Notes: generated by a model from the sequence alone, not told the origin. Counted from the stretch's first letter, positions 13,119 to 25,311 are shown. The stretch: DNA of 64,000 nt from Silene conica (GCA_029255685.2 CM055317.2:75381460-75445459), one strand, 5' to 3'. Made by a program: numbers and translations.

Positions 13119-16100
13119 ATGAGTGGCAAAGGTGACGGCGCCGACCCAATTCCGCCCGAACAGAGTGCTAGTTCGGATTCCAGTAACGTCGATTCCGATT
13201 CCAACTCCGACGATATGCCCAAAAATACAAAACTCAGCCCTTATTTTCTCTCTACTTCCGATAAATCCGGGGACAAATTGATCGTTGTTGAATTAAACGG
13301 GGATAATTATGATGAGTGGTCCGTTAAAAGGAAGGGTGCCCTTCGTTCCAAAATGAAGACCGGATTCATTGACGGCACGATTAAGCAGCCGGATGATGAT
13401 TCCGACGATCTTGAGGATTGGTATATATGGTGAATGCCATGATCGTGAATTGGATTTTCAACACGATCGAACCTCGTCTCGGTTCATCCATTACCTACGT
13501 TGAAGATGCGAGGGAACCCTGGAATGATATCGAGCAGCGATTTAGTGTCGGCAACGGCCCGAAATTGCATCGTATTAAAGGCTCTGTTGCTAGTTGCAAA
13601 CAGACCGACACCGAGTCCAGCTCTGAATATTATGGGCGTCTGAAACGTCTCTGGGACGATCTTGATAAATATGACCGGAATCCCGTTTGCAATCGTGGTG
13701 GCTGCAAATGCGGTATTAATAAACAACTTGAAACCAAGCGTGACCAAGGTAAATTACACGACTTTCTGTTAGGTTTGAACTCTATTTATTCAACTGTCTC
13801 TTCCAATTTGTTGCTGCAAGAGCCTTTACCTTCTGTGAATAAAGCATATTCTACCCTTATTCAAGAAGAGGGAGTTCACGGGAAGGGTAAAGGCCGCGTC
13901 GCAGGTTCTCGGGATAGCGAAAATCGAAGTGATCCAGTGGGGTTCGCTGCTCAATATACCCCTGTTTCCCCCATTGTTGTCCGTCCCGAGGAAGGCAAAG
14001 AGACGGATGTTGTTGTTGCTCGTCCTCATTGTGATAGTTGTAACAAATTTGGTCACACCCGTGCCCGTTGTTTTGATATCATCGGATACCCGAAAGGCTG
14101 GCGCGGCCGTACCCGCGGCGGTGGCAGAGCTGGTCGTGGCAATGGCAGGGGAGGCAGAGGCGCAATTAATAACGAGCGGGTTGATACTACCGAGAATCAG
14201 GAGGAGTATATCACGGTTCCGAAAGAAAAATGGGAGGCCTTTGTTAATCATTCTAAAGCAACTCCTTCCACCACTCGAATGAATGGTAAGACGGAACATG
14301 ATATTTTTTGGTTACTCGATTCCGGTGCCACCCATCATATGACAGGTTGCTCTAGTTTGTTGGAAAATTTACAAGTCATTGAGGCCTGTATGATTACACT
14401 TCCCAATGGGAAGCAAGCCAAGGCTACACAACAAGGAACAACGAGATTATACAATAACTTAGTTTTGACTAACGTTTTATTCGTTCCTGATTTTGATTGT
14501 AATCTTATCTCGGTTTTTCAACTCATGTCGGATCTCGGTTGTACGGTGTCTTTTACTGATAAAAATTGCGTTTTGCAGGACCGCGCATCGATGAAGACGA
14601 TTGGTACGGGTGATCAACAAGGGCGGCTATACTTACTTCGTGGGATTGTTGGACCGCGTGTTATGGCTGGCCGTTAGGAGACTGATGATGGTAATTTATG
14701 GCATTTGCGTTTGGGACATCCTTCGAAGCGTGTCATTAATTTTTTACCGTTTGATGATAATAAACATGTTTCGGATTTTTGTGATGTTTGTTTACGTGCT
14801 AAACAAACCCGTGAACAATTTAGTAGTAGTACGAATAATGCCAAAGCTATATTTGAATTGATTCATTGTGACTTATGGGGTGATTATCGTACTTCATCGT
14901 CTTGTGGGAGTCAGTATTTTTTGACCATTGTGGATGATTTTTCTCGAGCTGTTTGGGTCTATTTGATTAAGAATAAGGATGAGGTGAATCAATTGTTGAA
15001 AAATTTCATTGTCATGGCCAAAAGACAATTTAGTATGGATGTGAAAGTGGTTCGGTCGGATAATGGAGGAGAGTTTACGAGTCTTAAAAGTTATTTTGAG
15101 TCTCATGGCATTATTTATCAAACCACGTGTGCGGGAACGTCACAACAAAATGGGAGGGTAGAGCGAAAACATCGTCATATCCTAAATGTAGCAAGGGCAC
15201 TTCGGTTCCAAGCAAACCTTCCTATTGATTTTTGGGGGGAATGTATTCTGAGTGCGGCCTATTTAATTAATCGGACCCCTTTCGTTTTACTCAAAGGTTG
15301 TACCCCGTATGAATTACTTTTTGGTCGTAAGCCTTGTTATGATAATTTGCGTGTTTTTGGTTGTCTTTGTTATGTGAGACATCCGCGCAGAGATGGGGAT
15401 AAGTTTGCCTCTCGTAGTAGACGTTGTATTTTAGTCGGATTCCCTTTTGGTAAGAAAAGATGGGAGGTTTACGATTTAGACACCAAGCAATTTTTTATCT
15501 CCTGTGACGTTGTTTTTAATGAATCTGTTTTCCCGTATCTCGATAATCATGAGGAGCGAAATTCCCGTACCCATCCGTTGAGTCCGGTTACTGATGACAG
15601 GGAATTTATTTTGACTGATGTTGGGCTTGGCCAGCAAGTCCTCGGGGATCCCGGTACTGTTTTTGAGCCCGAAACAGACCCACAGCCTGGTCTGAACATG
15701 GCAGCGCCCTCGGGTGCAGTTCAGGCCCTTTCGGGTGAGGAGGGGGAGCCCTCTCGGGAGGTGTTGGAGGCCGAGTATGGCAAGGGTAAAGGGCCACGCG
15801 TTCCTTGGTCCAAATACAGCAAGGATGAATATGTTACGGTGGGTGCTCGTGTTACATTTCCTTAAGATAAGTATAACCACTCTTCCTCTAATCATCCCGT
15901 GCCTTCGTCCGAATCAGGTGCGCCGTATTCCCTAACGCATTTTATTTCTAGTGAAAAAATTTTTGTACGACACCGATCTTTTATTGCAGCAGTTGATAGC
16001 AATGTTGAACCCACTTCATTTCGGGAGGCAGTAAAAGACACTCGATGGTGTGACGCCATGAATACTGAACTAGATGCGTTGGTTCGAAATGGGACGTGGG

Positions 16101-17542
16101 AGGTAGTCACTTTACCACCAGGCAAAACGGCAATTGGCAATAAATGGGTTTACAAGATTAAGCTCAACGCTAATGGGTCAGTGGGACGTTTTAAAGCACG
16201 ACTCGTAGTACTTGGAAATCGTCAAGAGGCAGACATTGATTTTTTTGAGACATTCGCTCCAACTGCTAAGATGGTTACAGTCCGGACTTTTCTTGCTTTA
16301 GCTGCTTCTAAGCAATGGGAATTGCATCAGATGGATGTTCATAATGCTTTCCTTCATGGTGATCTGGAAGAAGAGGTATATATGCGGCTACCACAAGGCT
16401 ATTACATTGATACACCATGACAGGTATGCCGTCTTAAGAAGTCTTTGTATGGGCTACGTCAAGCTTCCCGTTGTTGGTTTAAAAAACTTTCTTCTTCTCT
16501 TTTAGCTTATCGTTTTACTCAATGTAAATCCGATTATTCATTATTCGCTTATCGCTCGAAGGGAGTAGAAGTTTATGTCTTGGCGTATGTCGACGATCTT
16601 GTCGTTGGAGGTAATGATGCAGTTTCAATTGCTCGTGTTAAGGGTTATCTTAGCACTTGTTTCCACATGAAGGATCTCGATCCTTTGAAGTATTTCTTGG
16701 GGATTGAGGTGGCTCGAAATTCTACTGGAATTTTCAGTTGTCAATGGAAGTATGCTCTTGACATCCTCACCGAAACGGGTTTGTTGGGAAGTAAGCCCGA
16801 TATGGTACCCATGGAGCCGCACCACAAACTGGCCGAAAGTACTGATGCTTTCTTTAATAATCCGGAGCAATACCGGCGCTTGGTGGGACGCCTCATTTAT
16901 CTTACCAATACTCGTCCGGACCTGGCATATAGTGTTCACACGCTTTCACAGTTTATGAAGGAACCACGGTGCTCACATTGGGAAGCCGCAAAGCGGGTTG
17001 TTCGTTATTTAAAAACTAGTCCCGGCCAAGGACTTTTATTTCGAGTTGGTGCTGCACTCGACATGTCCGTGTTTTGTGATGCCGATTACAATAGTTGTCC
17101 GTTGACTAGACGGTCTTTAACAACATATTGTGTGTTCTTTGGCAATGCACTTGTTTCGTGGAAAACAAAGAAACAGCCTACGGTGTCTCGCTCTTCCGCT
17201 GAAGCTGAATATCGTGCCATGGCCGTGGCTACTTGTGAGGTGAAATGGTTACGCGGTATTTTGGATTTTCTCGCGGTGCCACATACGACGCCTGCGTTGC
17301 TTCATTGTGATAATGAAGCGGCCCTTCATATTTCTCGTAATCCCGTATTCCACGAGCGTACCAAACACATTGAGATAGATTGCCATTTCGTTCGTGACGC
17401 AATTCAGTGTGGTCTTATTACTCCCGTATATGTGCATACGAGTAATCAGGTGGCGGACTTGTTAACCAAGGCCTTGGGTGCGACTCAATTACATTATTTG
17501 TTATCCAAGTTGGACGTTGTTGATCCCCACGCTCCAACTTGA
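13119..17542 (+). pseudogene. Copia 1 gag-pol polyprotein, broken
   Basis: Gag runs from 13119 (ELNGDNYDEWS) to a CCHC zinc knuckle at 14030-14071 (CDSCNKFGHTRARC). Aspartic protease has LDSGATHHM (about 14315), then come the GAG-pre-integrase (LRLGHPSKR), integrase core (HCDLWG, RSDNGGEF, QNGRVERK, the DDE triad), reverse transcriptase ([24 protein letters not shown] at about 16583) and RNase H (FCDADY; SRSSAEAEYRAMA). The frame breaks at about 13425, where an extra TA in a TATATA run shifts gag. Downstream it is a single frame with three stops: TAG 14675, TAA 15863 and TGA 16418. Each lies in otherwise conserved text. As it stands it cannot make a full polyprotein. Confidence 0.92.
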
Positions 17543-17549
17543 GGAGGGG

Positions 17550-17746
17550 TGTTGAGATACGATATTTGTCTTATTACGGTTTTCGTGTTATATGGGCCAC
17601 CATGATTATGAGCTGAGCCCACGTCGTTTGTATGTCTTTAGGGTTTTTGTCTTTAGGTTGTAATATATATACATAGTATGTACTCCTATGTAAAACCAAC
17701 AAAACATAATACAACATAATTTTCCATACGTATCTATATTTCTACA
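17550..17746 (+). repeat. 3' LTR of Copia 1
   Basis: 197 bp, TGTTGAGATACG to ATTTCTACA, directly after the purine tract. Flanked on the right by AAAAA, the same five bases that precede the 5' LTR. Confidence 0.93.
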
Positions 17747-18580
17747 AAAAATGTATTTTTTTAATCTATATAATTACTTATTATTCTAAGTTTTTATAAT
17801 TTTTTATTGAGTATATTTGTATTTTATATAAAAGTTACTGTATAAATGTCATTATTTATGAAATTAAAAAATTAAATGAGATTAATATTGTACTTTATCA
17901 CTTCGCTCATAATTTAAATTTTGATTTCCCTTCCCATAAGAATCTGAAATGACTAGGGCTGATATATTAAATAGAAAGAGGAGTCAATTCACGTGACATT
18001 ATTTTTACTTATATATAACTTTGCTTTAACATAATTAAGTGTGACATTTATAAAAATAAACACAAGTGTAAATTATTTACTGAGATAAGGGGAATATGAA
18101 TATGTTCTTCATGACTTAATAACTTAATTTCATATGATACATAACATAACATTACACAAAGATTATGTGTAGTCTTAAAAATATGTGGAAAATATATTCC
18201 GTAAGGATCAGATGTATACCTCTTAAATCTTAAACAATATAATACTTATTTTACATGTGTATAAATTAATTATAATTATTTTTTATCTTGTAAGGTGTGG
18301 TTAATCGTAAAAAATGAAGATGTTAGTTGGGCGGGTACAACATTCACGAAGGGGTACTTGCTTGTTCAAATATTCCACCCATGATCGGTGGTGGGACGGA
18401 GCTAATACTCGCCTACACACTAAATATGTTTTAAGTTTTCATTATTTAAGAATTTAAGATATTTTTAAGTAATGATTTTTAAACTTTTGGGACGAGTATA
18501 TTTCGCTTAGATACAAAGTTTGATATGAAATTAATAAGACATAGTATAAGCGCATTCATTTACGAATGCTTGGGTGAAGG
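17747..18580. other. Non-coding stretch, no gene seen
   Basis: AT-rich with no supported gene or terminal-repeat pair. GGGTGAAGG at 18572-18580 is the left target duplication of the next element. Confidence 0.5.
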
Positions 18581-19066
18581 CTAGGTAGCACCAAAACGGA
18601 CACGGACACGGACACGACACGGGACACGGCATGCCATGAAATTTAGGACACGGGACACGACATTTAAATTTAATAAAATATATATTTTATAGTAATAAAT
18701 TTTTGATTTTATTTTTGTAAAAGTATATGATATTAATTTTAAATAAGTGAACGTAAAATTTGTCCTTGATGATAAATGTATTTTCATTCCTCGTCCGAAA
18801 CAATATTCTAATTGACCTCTTTCGATAGCGCATTTCTCATCTCAAGAACATCATTCACCGCAAATGATAACCAAATATCGTGGACACGCGACGTACATGG
18901 CTCAAATACCATGGACACGCGTCGGACACGTGCCCAAATAAATGTAGAAAGTTAGACACGGTTGTTTAGGTGTTGGACACGTTTCGGCGTGTGTCCGTAG
19001 AGTGTCGGTGTCGGACACGGTGTCGGACACGATACGACTCATTAGGAGAAGTGTCCGTGCTACCTA
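18581..19066. mobile_element. Mutator-like MITE with GGACACG subterminal repeats
   Basis: A 486-bp element with ends CTAGGTAGCAC and GTGCTACCTA and an exact 9-bp duplication GGGTGAAGG (18572-18580 and 19067-19075), as Mutator-like elements make. GGACACG/CGTGTCC words cluster inside both ends in inverted orientation, around an AT-rich middle. No transposase. Confidence 0.82.
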
Positions 19067-19199
19067 GGGTGAAGGTATAAGATACGAGCATAAAAAAGTT
19101 TCATCATCGATTATTATACCAATATATATCAATTTGGTCTGAATCTTAGGAGTATTATAAATATTGATGAATCTCAATTTAACATTGTATTTAATTTGT

Positions 19200-19236
19200 A
19201 CTAGTTTTATACCTGTACAACAAATGTACAGGTCTA
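19200..19236 (-). mobile_element. Isolated Helitron 3' terminus (minus strand)
   Basis: Read on the minus strand, ACCTGTAC-loop-GTACAGGT forms a hairpin and is followed by ATAAAACTAGT with a following T, the Helitron 3' end format. The element would extend towards higher coordinates. I could not find its 5' end, so its size is unknown. Confidence 0.5.
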
Positions 19237-21000
19237 TTTTTAAATATCTGATTATTCATAAATATGATCGACTAATTAATACAAATATAATTCAATATAA
19301 AAATTAAGTGAGAAATATATAAATTATTTTAAATTATCAATTATTAAAATAAGCCATTTTTTCTGCATAAAATCCAATCTATTTCATCACTAATATAATA
19401 GATAAATTTTATTTGTCATGGTTTTAGAATTGACAGATTTTTTATTACAAATATTGTCCCCGTGTTTTTATTATCTATATACTTGTGTATTTTTTTTAAT
19501 TGTCAATTTTTTTATCCTAATTGTTTTTTGACTCGTACTTGTGTTTTTATATAACTTTTTATTATTCATATTTTATTTGTAATAATTATTTGTAAATTTT
19601 AATATTCAATAAAGTTTTATTGTTAAATTGTATGGGAGAGAGAATAATTAAAAATGATAAGATGAAAGAGGGTAATTAAATACCTTAATTTTTCTCAATC
19701 TTTCAGACGGAGATACCCGTCCTAATATTAAAATGGGTTAAATATCATCTCACATGTACATATAGGATAAATCTTACTTTTCACTATGCGTTATGCTTTT
19801 GCCTTATTCATCAATCGTCACACATGAACATATTTAACTCGGTTTAAGTTTCAGACGAATTACCCTTGTTAAATTGTCCAACTTACGTAAATAAATAAAT
19901 ATATAAATATTATGTTATCTAGCTACTGTTTTAAGTCTACTAATTTCTTCAAATTTCAAGTGCAATTTTGTTATATATGTTTTTTTTTGGTAAGTTGTGC
20001 CAAAATTATTATGTATAAGCAATTTACTATATTTTTTTGGTGATGTTCAGAATATAAGATAAGATTGTAGTTAATTAAATCAATGAATCAAAAGAATTAA
20101 GTTAAATCAAATCAGGAAATCATTAATGTATAGAGAGTAATTAATTATTTACCAAGTAAGTGGTGGAAGTGGGGGACCCTACATAAATAAGTTTTTTCTC
20201 AATTTCTAAAAATTCAAGGACCAACAGGGGAGGCTTGAAATGTTGTTCCTTTTATAGAAAGGGGATAAGAATATTTTTACCGAGCTTATTGTTATCTAAA
20301 ACTTTATTTGTTTTGAGTATATGTATATTTTTTTCTAAGCTAATTAAACTTTAGAAGTTAAATTTTATTTTTTTTCCGTCAAAACTAAAATTTAACTAAG
20401 TTTATATGTAATGTTTTTAAAATTTTATTATGATTATTTGAGTTTAATGGTTTAATAAATAAACCTAAAAACATTATATCAATACTCATAATTTTTAAAA
20501 GAAAACTCAAAAATGTTATTATAATGCTCAGAAACCATGAAAATGGTGGTGCTACATCGACACAGAAATGATTATACAGCCAGATGTATAAGAGTATCAT
20601 ACAATCATGATGCATTTAATTATATATATATATATTGTACTTTTAAACTATTTTGAGTTATATTTTAATTTTTACATTAAAATTAAAATATAATTGAACT
20701 TATATGTATTGTATTTTAGTTGTTGTTTAATAATTTTCTAAGATATTTTGTAAAAAATTTCATAAACTTTACGATCTAGCTCATATCTTTTTTAAAGCCC
20801 AAAATTTTTATTAAAAATAATAAATATTGACATTTAATTGTATAAATCTATATAATGGTATACTAATTGTACATTATATATATATATGATTCACTTGCTT
20901 CCGCACATAGAATAATAGTTATTTTGAGTTATTTGTACACCTAAAATAAACTCCATATAAGCCAAGAAATAAGGAGAAACCAAGAAAAGCAAAAAAAATA
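19237..21000. other. Non-coding AT-rich stretch
   Basis: No coding frame. It may include the body of the minus-strand Helitron whose 3' end is at 19200. TATATATA runs at about 20622 and 20876 are too simple to call as promoters. Confidence 0.4.
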
Positions 21001-21018
21001 TATTGTACTCCAAAACTC

Positions 21019-21036
21019 CACGTGCATGGTTGCATG
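21019..21036 (+). promoter_or_regulatory. G-box plus two RY motifs upstream of oleosin
   Basis: CACGTG (21019-21024), TGCATG (21023-21028, sharing TG with the G-box) and TGCATG (21031-21036) lie within 18 bp, about 140 bp before the oleosin ATG. G-box/ABRE motifs bind bZIP factors and RY motifs bind B3 factors of the ABI3/FUS3/LEC2 class; together they are typical of seed-maturation promoters. Whether they lie in the promoter or the leader depends on a transcription start I cannot place. Confidence 0.65.
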
Positions 21037-21176
21037 CCACAACACACTCCCACCTGTCACTCCCTACCGTTCTCTTCTCTTCTTTCTCTCCCCTTAACAT
21101 TCTTCTTTGTCCTCCATCCCCTCCCCAAAATAACACAACATTCCCAAATCAAACTTTCCACATACCCCACCTAACC

Positions 21177-21683
21177 ATGGCTGACCGAACCACAACAACC
21201 CTAACCACCAGACCCCACCGCACAACCACCGGACAACCCACCACAACAAACACCCTAACCGCCTACCTCCGTCACCTCCATAACAAATCCCCAAACTCAA
21301 CCCAACTCATAGGTATCCTAACCCTACTTATCTCCGGCGGCATTCTCCTCGTTTTAACCGGCATCACCCTCACCGCTTTTGTCTTAGGCCTTATTTTCTT
21401 CGCCCCGGTACTCATCCTTACCAGCCCCTTCTGGCTGCCCGTTGCCACAGTGTTGTTTGTTGCGGTATTCGGGTTTTTGTCGCTTTGTGGGTTCAGTGTG
21501 GCCGCACTCGCTGTATCGTCGTGGGTGTATCGGTACTATAGGGGATTACATCCGCCCGGGTCGGATCGGGTTGATTATGCGAGGAATAGGATTGTGACGA
21601 CGGCGAGAGAAGTTAAGGATTATGCGAGGGAGTATGGCGGGTATTTGCATAATAAGGTTAAGGATGCTGCTCCTGGTGCTTGA
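21177..21683 (+). CDS. Oleosin, H-type (seed oil-body structural protein)
   Basis: A single-exon gene of 168 residues. Oleosins coat the triacylglycerol bodies of seeds and pollen and stop them from fusing. Residues 1-42 are a polar, Thr-rich N-terminal arm; 43-118 are the long hydrophobic hairpin. It contains the proline knot [12 protein letters not shown] (77-88), exactly the PX5SPX3P signature. The C-terminal arm is amphipathic ([20 protein letters not shown]). It contains a [15 protein letters not shown] segment, which matches the insertion that marks high-molecular-weight (H) oleosins. The ATG at 21177 was chosen because the preceding 58 in-frame residues are not oleosin-like, and AACCATGGC is a good plant start context. 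Upstream G-box and RY motifs fit seed expression. No defect was seen. Confidence 0.95.
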   Translation: MADRTTTTLTTRPHRTTTGQPTTTNTLTAYLRHLHNKSPNSTQLIGILTLLISGGILLVLTGITLTAFVLGLIFFAPVLILTSPFWLPVATVLFVAVFGFLSLCGFSVAALAVSSWVYRYYRGLHPPGSDRVDYARNRIVTTAREVKDYAREYGGYLHNKVKDAAPGA

Positions 21684-22905
21684 TCTATCATTTTTCTATG
21701 CACAATCTTTTCTATGGCTTTATATTAACCCAAATTCTTATTTGTGACGGACATATCGCCTCAAATTTACGATGGGTTAGTTTACTAACCATGTAGGATA
21801 AATGAGACAAAAGCAAAATGTCGAGGAGTAGCAATCTATTGTGTCTTATTTACCTAAATGGGTAGTACATGACTCGTTGCAAGCTTGTGTCGAATATGTT
21901 AGTCATATGTAAGACTTGTAAAACTTGTTGTTATATTAATTTCAAATATATATAGTTTTTTTTGGGGGGTAATTAGTGATCTTTTGTTATTTTTTTTATT
22001 TCTTTTCTAAAGGTTGCTATGTCATGTCACATGTGTGTATGATTTGGGTAAAGACTAAAGACAAGAGTATTATAAGAAGAATATGTGGAAAAGAATAATT
22101 AGAAATAGCCTCATTTATGGATTTAATAAAGATTTTACATTAGTAAGCCTAGGTTTTTTTTCCATTTTTTCATTTGATGACTCGTGATCTCGGTTACTAT
22201 ATGGGTTCACCCCTGAGCTAAGGCATATTATTATCACTTATAAGTAGAGCTGTCAAGTTTAATCCAACATTAGCCTTGCAAAAGGCAGAGTAGAACTGTT
22301 GAGTCTAATCCAACCTGAATCCGAGGAAATCTGACTTTGACGGGATCCATAAAAATGTTGCAAATTGAAACTGACCCACAGAATCCGAGGAAATCTGACT
22401 TGACAAGATCCGAGGAAATTTGCAAATTGAAACGACCCACCAAACCCTATGACGACCCGTGAACTCAGTCATGCTTGACCGATCGATGCCATTTAAGATC
22501 GTAACTTGAATTGATTAGATACGTGTTTTGAGTTGACTCGACTGTAAGACAACGTAAAAATTGTCCCCATTTTAAAGATAACTCGGCAATAAAGAACAAA
22601 ATAATGATTATAGATTTATAGCTCAACTCAAAAGTGATGAGAAAAGTGAAAACTACATTATGGGACATATAGGAGTTAGGAGGTATAGGGATTAGGGAGT
22701 ATCCCCGTTGAAAAACTTTTACCGTCCAACTAAAAGGGGCCTTAAAAAGTTAAATCATATTCATTGATCAAACAGCAAATTGGTGTCTCAATCAACAAAG
22801 TGACAATAAAATAGTAAACAGTTATTATTACTCCAAAGTGGCGATTAGCTCTCGTAATTTTGAGCAATTGTGAGATTTTTTTTTCAAGGGTGAGATTAAG
22901 TTTTA
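21684..22905. other. Oleosin 3' flank and non-coding stretch
   Basis: The first 100-200 bases should hold the oleosin 3' untranslated region. ATTTGTGACGGACATATCGCC near 21740 resembles the subterminal text of the MITE family at 29732 and 35997 and may be a remnant. A short direct repeat, ATCCGAGGAAATCTGACTT, occurs at about 22318 and 22382. No gene was seen. Confidence 0.4.
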
Positions 22906-23300
22906 TGAGGTTCTATTTGGCAAAACGAGCTGAAAAGCTACTTGAAACTTGAAAAGATAGCTGAAACCTGAAAAGCTGATAAGCTGACTGATTGTATAAA
23001 AACCTGTTTAGCAAACTAACTGAAAAAAGGTAGCTTATTTTAGTGAAATGACAGAAAAGAATATAACAATTATTTACTGTATTATAGATTGAAGGGTAAA
23101 AATGTAATATAACCTAGAATCAGGTACCTGAAATCTGAAATGCTACCTCATGTAGCATTTCATTTCAGGTAGCTTATTTGATCAAATAAGCTACTTGTCA
23201 AACACTCCAAAAAAAATAAGCTACTTGATTCTTTTGGCCAAAAAACTATTTCACACAAATCAGGTACCTGGAGACTGGAGTGCGCTGCCAAACGGTGCCT
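22906..23300. mobile_element. hAT-like MITE with a 26-bp internal palindrome
   Basis: The ends are loosely inverted (TTCTATTTGGCA / TGCCAAACGGTG). Flanking octamers AAGTTTTA (22898-22905) and AAGTTTCA (23301-23308) match at 7 of 8. The interior carries a perfect 26-bp palindrome at 23169-23194 and a second hairpin (GAAATGCTAC / GTAGCATTTC) just before it. Non-coding. Confidence 0.5.
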
Positions 23301-23419
23301 AAGTTTCAAATGTAGTTATTAATATCAATAACAATATAACATAGTGTTTAGTGAAACTGAATTCAGCTTTTTGATTACCAATCAAAGTTGTATAAAATAA
23401 TTAATTTCATTCATTTATA

Positions 23420-23659
23420 CTCCCTCCATTCATTTCCACTTGGTACATTTGCTTTATGCACGGGTTTTTACGCATTGTTAAAATATTAATAAAAGTACAA
23501 CAAATAGGTGTAAAGTGTAGTATTGTGTTGAAAAAGTGGGCCTTAATAGTGTTTTTATAGTATTATAGTATTAAAAGTACAACCAAATAAGGAAAGGTGC
23601 AAAGTGGATTCGAATGGACCGAAATGGAATAGGTGCAAAGTGGATATGAATGGAGGGAG
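23420..23659. mobile_element. Stowaway MITE
   Basis: A 240-bp element with TIRs CTCCCTCCATTCATTTCCAC / GTGGATATGAATGGAGGGAG and TA on both sides, the Tc1/mariner-derived Stowaway format. Confidence 0.88.
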
Positions 23660-24061
23660 TATAAGTTATCAATACAATAAAAGTTGTTATACATTTATAA
23701 TAAATTGAATGAAATTTGCCACATTCTGGGAGAAAAATAATATTTAAATCATTTATATATAATTTAAATTTTGTAAAGTATTTTAATACATATATCAATT
23801 ATATTGAAAAATGAAAATATCTAATTATTCTATATCTAATTATTAATTATTAAATGGTATTAAAATATTTAAAATTATTTAAATGTATAATGAGTATAAA
23901 CAGAGAATATTTTAATGATATATTTATGTTAATATTAAAAGCAGGGTTGAATTTCATTTTCTGTTATAATTACACTTAATTATACTATATTGTAATTTAT
24001 AAAACTTAATCTCACAATCGTCTAAATTTATAGGGAGTAATCACCACTCTCACGATTATTA

Positions 24062-24367
24062 GAGCAATAGCAATAGAGGTTTTTATTCTTGGGTTTGTAA
24101 ATAAGAATTTCAAAGTTAAAGTTCTTCTATTGTGAGTCACATTGGGTTTGTTAAAATAAGAACTTGGTTCTTATTTAAGAACTAAGTTCTTTGTTGGTTT
24201 CAAGAAGAGAACAAAGTTTATGTAGATAAAATAATTAATAGTGGGTCCTAATTAAGAATTAAATAAAGTTCTTCTATTGTGATGTGAAGTTCTTAAACTT
24301 GGTAATTTGTGAAAATAACTTGGAAATAGGAAGAACTTTATATGAAGTTCTACTATTGTTATTGCTC
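24062..24367. mobile_element. Tourist MITE (PIF/Harbinger type)
   Basis: A 306-bp element with TIRs GAGCAATAGCAATAG / CTATTGTTATTGCTC and TTA target duplications at 24059-24061 and 24368-24370. AAGTTCTTCTATTGTGA words recur inside. Non-coding. Confidence 0.85.
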
Positions 24368-24520
24368 TTATTAGCCGGAGGGAATTAAACCGAGGTAGCG
24401 GAATGAGTCTACCAATTAACAAGGCACGACAACCCCGCACACTTGTCACTTGGCAATAACGAATTTAAAATTAATTTCGGCAACTCAATCCAAGAAGAGC
24501 AATTCTTAATTCAGTAACTC

Positions 24521-24652
24521 TTTTATAAGACGGTCTCACGTGTAGATAGTTTCATTATATAAAAAAAACCTTCTCCGTATTTATTAGTATTAAATGAGCA
24601 AAATTATTATAAAAAATATCGTCTCACGGTATGAGATCGTCTTATTCTAAAA
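24521..24652. mobile_element. Small TIR element (AAGACGGTCTCAC type)
   Basis: Inverted ends TTTTATAAGACGGTCTCA and TGAGATCGTCTTATTCTAAAA flank about 90 bp of AT-rich DNA, with a second inverted pair (CTCACGTG / CGTCTCACGG) inside. No clear target duplication, so the superfamily is not assigned. Confidence 0.5.
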
Positions 24653-25158
24653 TTTGTGTTCTTAATTAATTCAAACGACGCCAGTGGGATTAGCGGATGA
24701 CCGTTTCTTGTGGATTAGTAGACCAACATATAATCAGGGGCGAAACTCAGCACGGGCCCAAGGGGATATAGCTAGGGTTGCATTTTTGGGATATATAATA
24801 GTATAGTAATTTTTAGATCGAAGTAAAAGCAATATAGTTGTCAATAATATAATTATCACTCAACTCATGAGGTTCAAGCCCCATAATATACCATTTTTGT
24901 GATATTTTTTTCTTGCTTTTTTAAAATCGGCCCCCTTACTTTTTTATTCTAGTTTCATCTTTGCATATAATGGTTCACATTAACACAAACAAATACTTTA
25001 TTTCATTAGATTCCCTAAGTTTGTTTAATATACACGAGAATATGAGATTTATTTTAATCAAATATATAAAACTTATGTGGACGGAAGATATCTTTTAAAG
25101 AGACTCTTATAATGACGTTTGGTTATGTTTTTTTGGCTGGTTTGTACGTGGTACATTA

Positions 25159-25311
25159 GAGCATCTCCAATGGTAAGCTAGTTGCTACTAGTTTACCTTT
25201 GCCAACTCGGATTTTTAAGCTACAACACGTTTGAGCTAGAAACTACAACAATGGTAAGCTAATAGTGTTGTGGCTTAAACGGACCCATATGTCTACTAAA
25301 TGCACAACAAT
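25159..25311. mobile_element. Truncated Tourist-like MITE (left end only)
   Basis: Starts TTA-GAGCATCTCCAATGG, a widespread Harbinger-type MITE terminus, and repeats ACAATGGTAAGCTA internally. The matching right end is not found; the sequence runs into TGTAACATCCC at 25312. Confidence 0.45.

Larger units (their letters stand above)
12885..17746 (+). mobile_element. Copia LTR retrotransposon 1 (full length, inactivated)
   Basis: A complete 4.86-kb element: 5' LTR 12885-13083, primer binding site from 13084 (TGGTATCAG, matching the initiator-Met tRNA type), gag-pol, polypurine tract GAGGAGGGG (17541-17549), 3' LTR 17550-17746. A 5-bp AAAAA duplication flanks it. Integrase precedes reverse transcriptase, the Copia order. 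The two LTRs differ by about five substitutions and one 2-bp indel, roughly 2.5 percent, so the insertion is moderately old. The coding region has one frameshift and three stops. Confidence 0.95.

Noticed and set aside
13484-16939. Antisense frames of 75-157 codons in Copia 1
   Set aside because: Shadows of gag-pol on the opposite strand, with no domain signal.
21003-21176. 58-residue N-terminal extension of the oleosin frame
   Set aside because: Not oleosin-like, has leader-type CT-rich composition, and the ATG at 21177 has better context and gives the normal oleosin start.
24375-24445. tRNA-like GC-richer stretch beside a MITE
   Set aside because: No acceptor stem or T-loop GTTCRAATC arrangement could be folded from it.
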